A stretch of DNA of 64,000 nucleotides from Rostratula benghalensis (Eukaryota; Chordata; Aves; Charadriiformes; Rostratulidae), in NCBI GenBank assembly GCA_013399305.1, contig VXAI01000067.1, positions 2,866,152 to 2,930,151 on the forward strand. Direction: 5' to 3'. Of this stretch, positions 63,471-64,000 are shown in pieces; the first letter of the stretch is position 1, and each line of letters opens with the position of its first letter. The notes under the pieces are model-generated. The model did not search any database, had not been told where the DNA came from, and worked only from the letters and a program-made list of their open reading frames with translations. The position numbers and the translations under genes were made by a program.

Positions 63471-63495
63471 AGCCAGTGTCAATGGGAGCTGTAGG
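63471..63495 (+). repeat. Possible fragment of the old palindromic repeat (copy h)
   Basis: AGCCAGTGTCAATGGGAGCT followed by GTAGG matches the GTCAATGGGAGCTGT portion I associate with this element. Very short, so a chance match is possible. Confidence 0.3.
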
Positions 63496-63599
63496 AAGGG
63501 GGAATGAATAGTGATCCTACCTCAACCAATAAAACAAAATCCTAATTTTCTGTCTTTTATCTTTTCCCATTCTTTTGTGCGCCTCTTTGGCCTTGTCAA

Positions 63600-63800
63600 A
63601 ACATATCGTTCAGTTAGAGACTAAAAATATTTTCCCATCGATTGGGGTTATTGATTTTTTTTAATCTGTACTTTGGCTTAGAGAGCTCGGGTGAAGGGTG
63701 AAAGTTCACCGGCTTAGTCCGCTGTTTTATCTGGACAGCAGAAGAATGTATTGGCAGCAGATTTGATTTACCTTGTTGGTCAGCTGTAGTCACTCCAGGC
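63600..63800. promoter_or_regulatory. Candidate regulatory block with MEF2-like, ATCGAT and hormone-response-like sites
   Basis: Unique sequence with CTAAAAATAT (MEF2-like, 63621-63630), CCCATCGATTGGGG (ATCGAT core at 63638-63643, CUX/ONECUT-like) followed by TTATTGATTTTTT, and an inverted repeat GGTGAA-AG-TTCACC (63697-63710) whose arms resemble degenerate nuclear-receptor half-sites. A GATA-like TTTATCTGG lies just downstream. The block reads like an enhancer, but conservation is untested. Confidence 0.3.
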
Positions 63801-64000
63801 ACTGCAGACAAGCAGCAAGCATATTTTGCTGTCTATTTTATTGTACACTGAACTTCTTGAAGGTCCAACCTCTCTATTGATTTATCTCTCAATTTCCAGT
63901 GGCCCGTGTTTCCATTCTTATTAACATAAATGTATCAGAAATCAGATTCCTTCTCAAAGATATATTGATCATTTATGAGCTTTGAAAAAAGTCTGACATG
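63801..64000. other. Non-coding AT-rich end of the window
   Basis: Nothing specific is seen in the last 200 bases. Confidence 0.5.

Overview
The window looks like bird nuclear DNA. The main evidence is one clear CR1 LINE 3' end at about 9160-9574, with the tail of repeated octamers (ATTTTATG, TTTCTATG) typical of avian CR1. Interspersed repeats are otherwise sparse, and I see no Alu-, B1/B2- or L1-like sequence. A non-avian sauropsid cannot be fully excluded, because CR1 also occurs in turtles and crocodilians.

I found no protein-coding gene I can support. The longest open frames (206, 180 and 173 codons, at 6112-6732, 21329-21871 and 39055-39576) have no recognisable domain, and the first runs through what looks like an old repeat fragment. 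Open frames are spread over all frames and both strands, as chance would give. I also found no tRNA, rRNA, CRISPR or bacterial operon structure. The window is best read as a gene desert or the inside of a very large intron. Very short exons or lncRNA exons cannot be excluded by eye.

Layout. 1-9159: AT-rich unique sequence with GC-richer patches (about 660-1000, 3190-3660, 8800-9010), worn fragments of an old dispersed repeat (2689-2726, 4371-4420, perhaps 6275-6345) and two enhancer-like stretches (5380-5640, 7020-7125). 9160-9574: the CR1. 10558-13109: another old repeat fragment, a GC-richer stretch ending in a perfect 10-bp hairpin (11541-11566), and poly-T or pyrimidine tracts. 13110-24732: mostly unique sequence with simple repeats, a 61-nt hairpin (20739-20799) and a 22-nt hairpin (24711-24732). 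27640-28080: the most enhancer-like block, containing a short tRNA A-box-like segment. 32376-35257: paired poly-A runs, a 32-base motif present twice about 2 kb apart, and an enhancer-like block (34190-34540). 36831-44300: tandem decamers, a (CA)12 microsatellite, a possible CR1 tail, and a homeodomain/RUNX-like block. 48880-54010: a mirrored GATA pair, a SOX-like cluster, an unresolved base (52074) in an ATTTT-rich run, and an AP-1/forkhead/RUNX/E-box cluster. 55778-64000: more fragments of the old repeat, some splice-like signals, and a final block with MEF2-like, ATCGAT and hormone-response-like motifs.

If the window has a function, the likely one is long-range cis-regulation of a gene outside it. 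The regulatory calls rest on motif density and composition only; I could not measure cross-species conservation. I found no new multi-gene system here.
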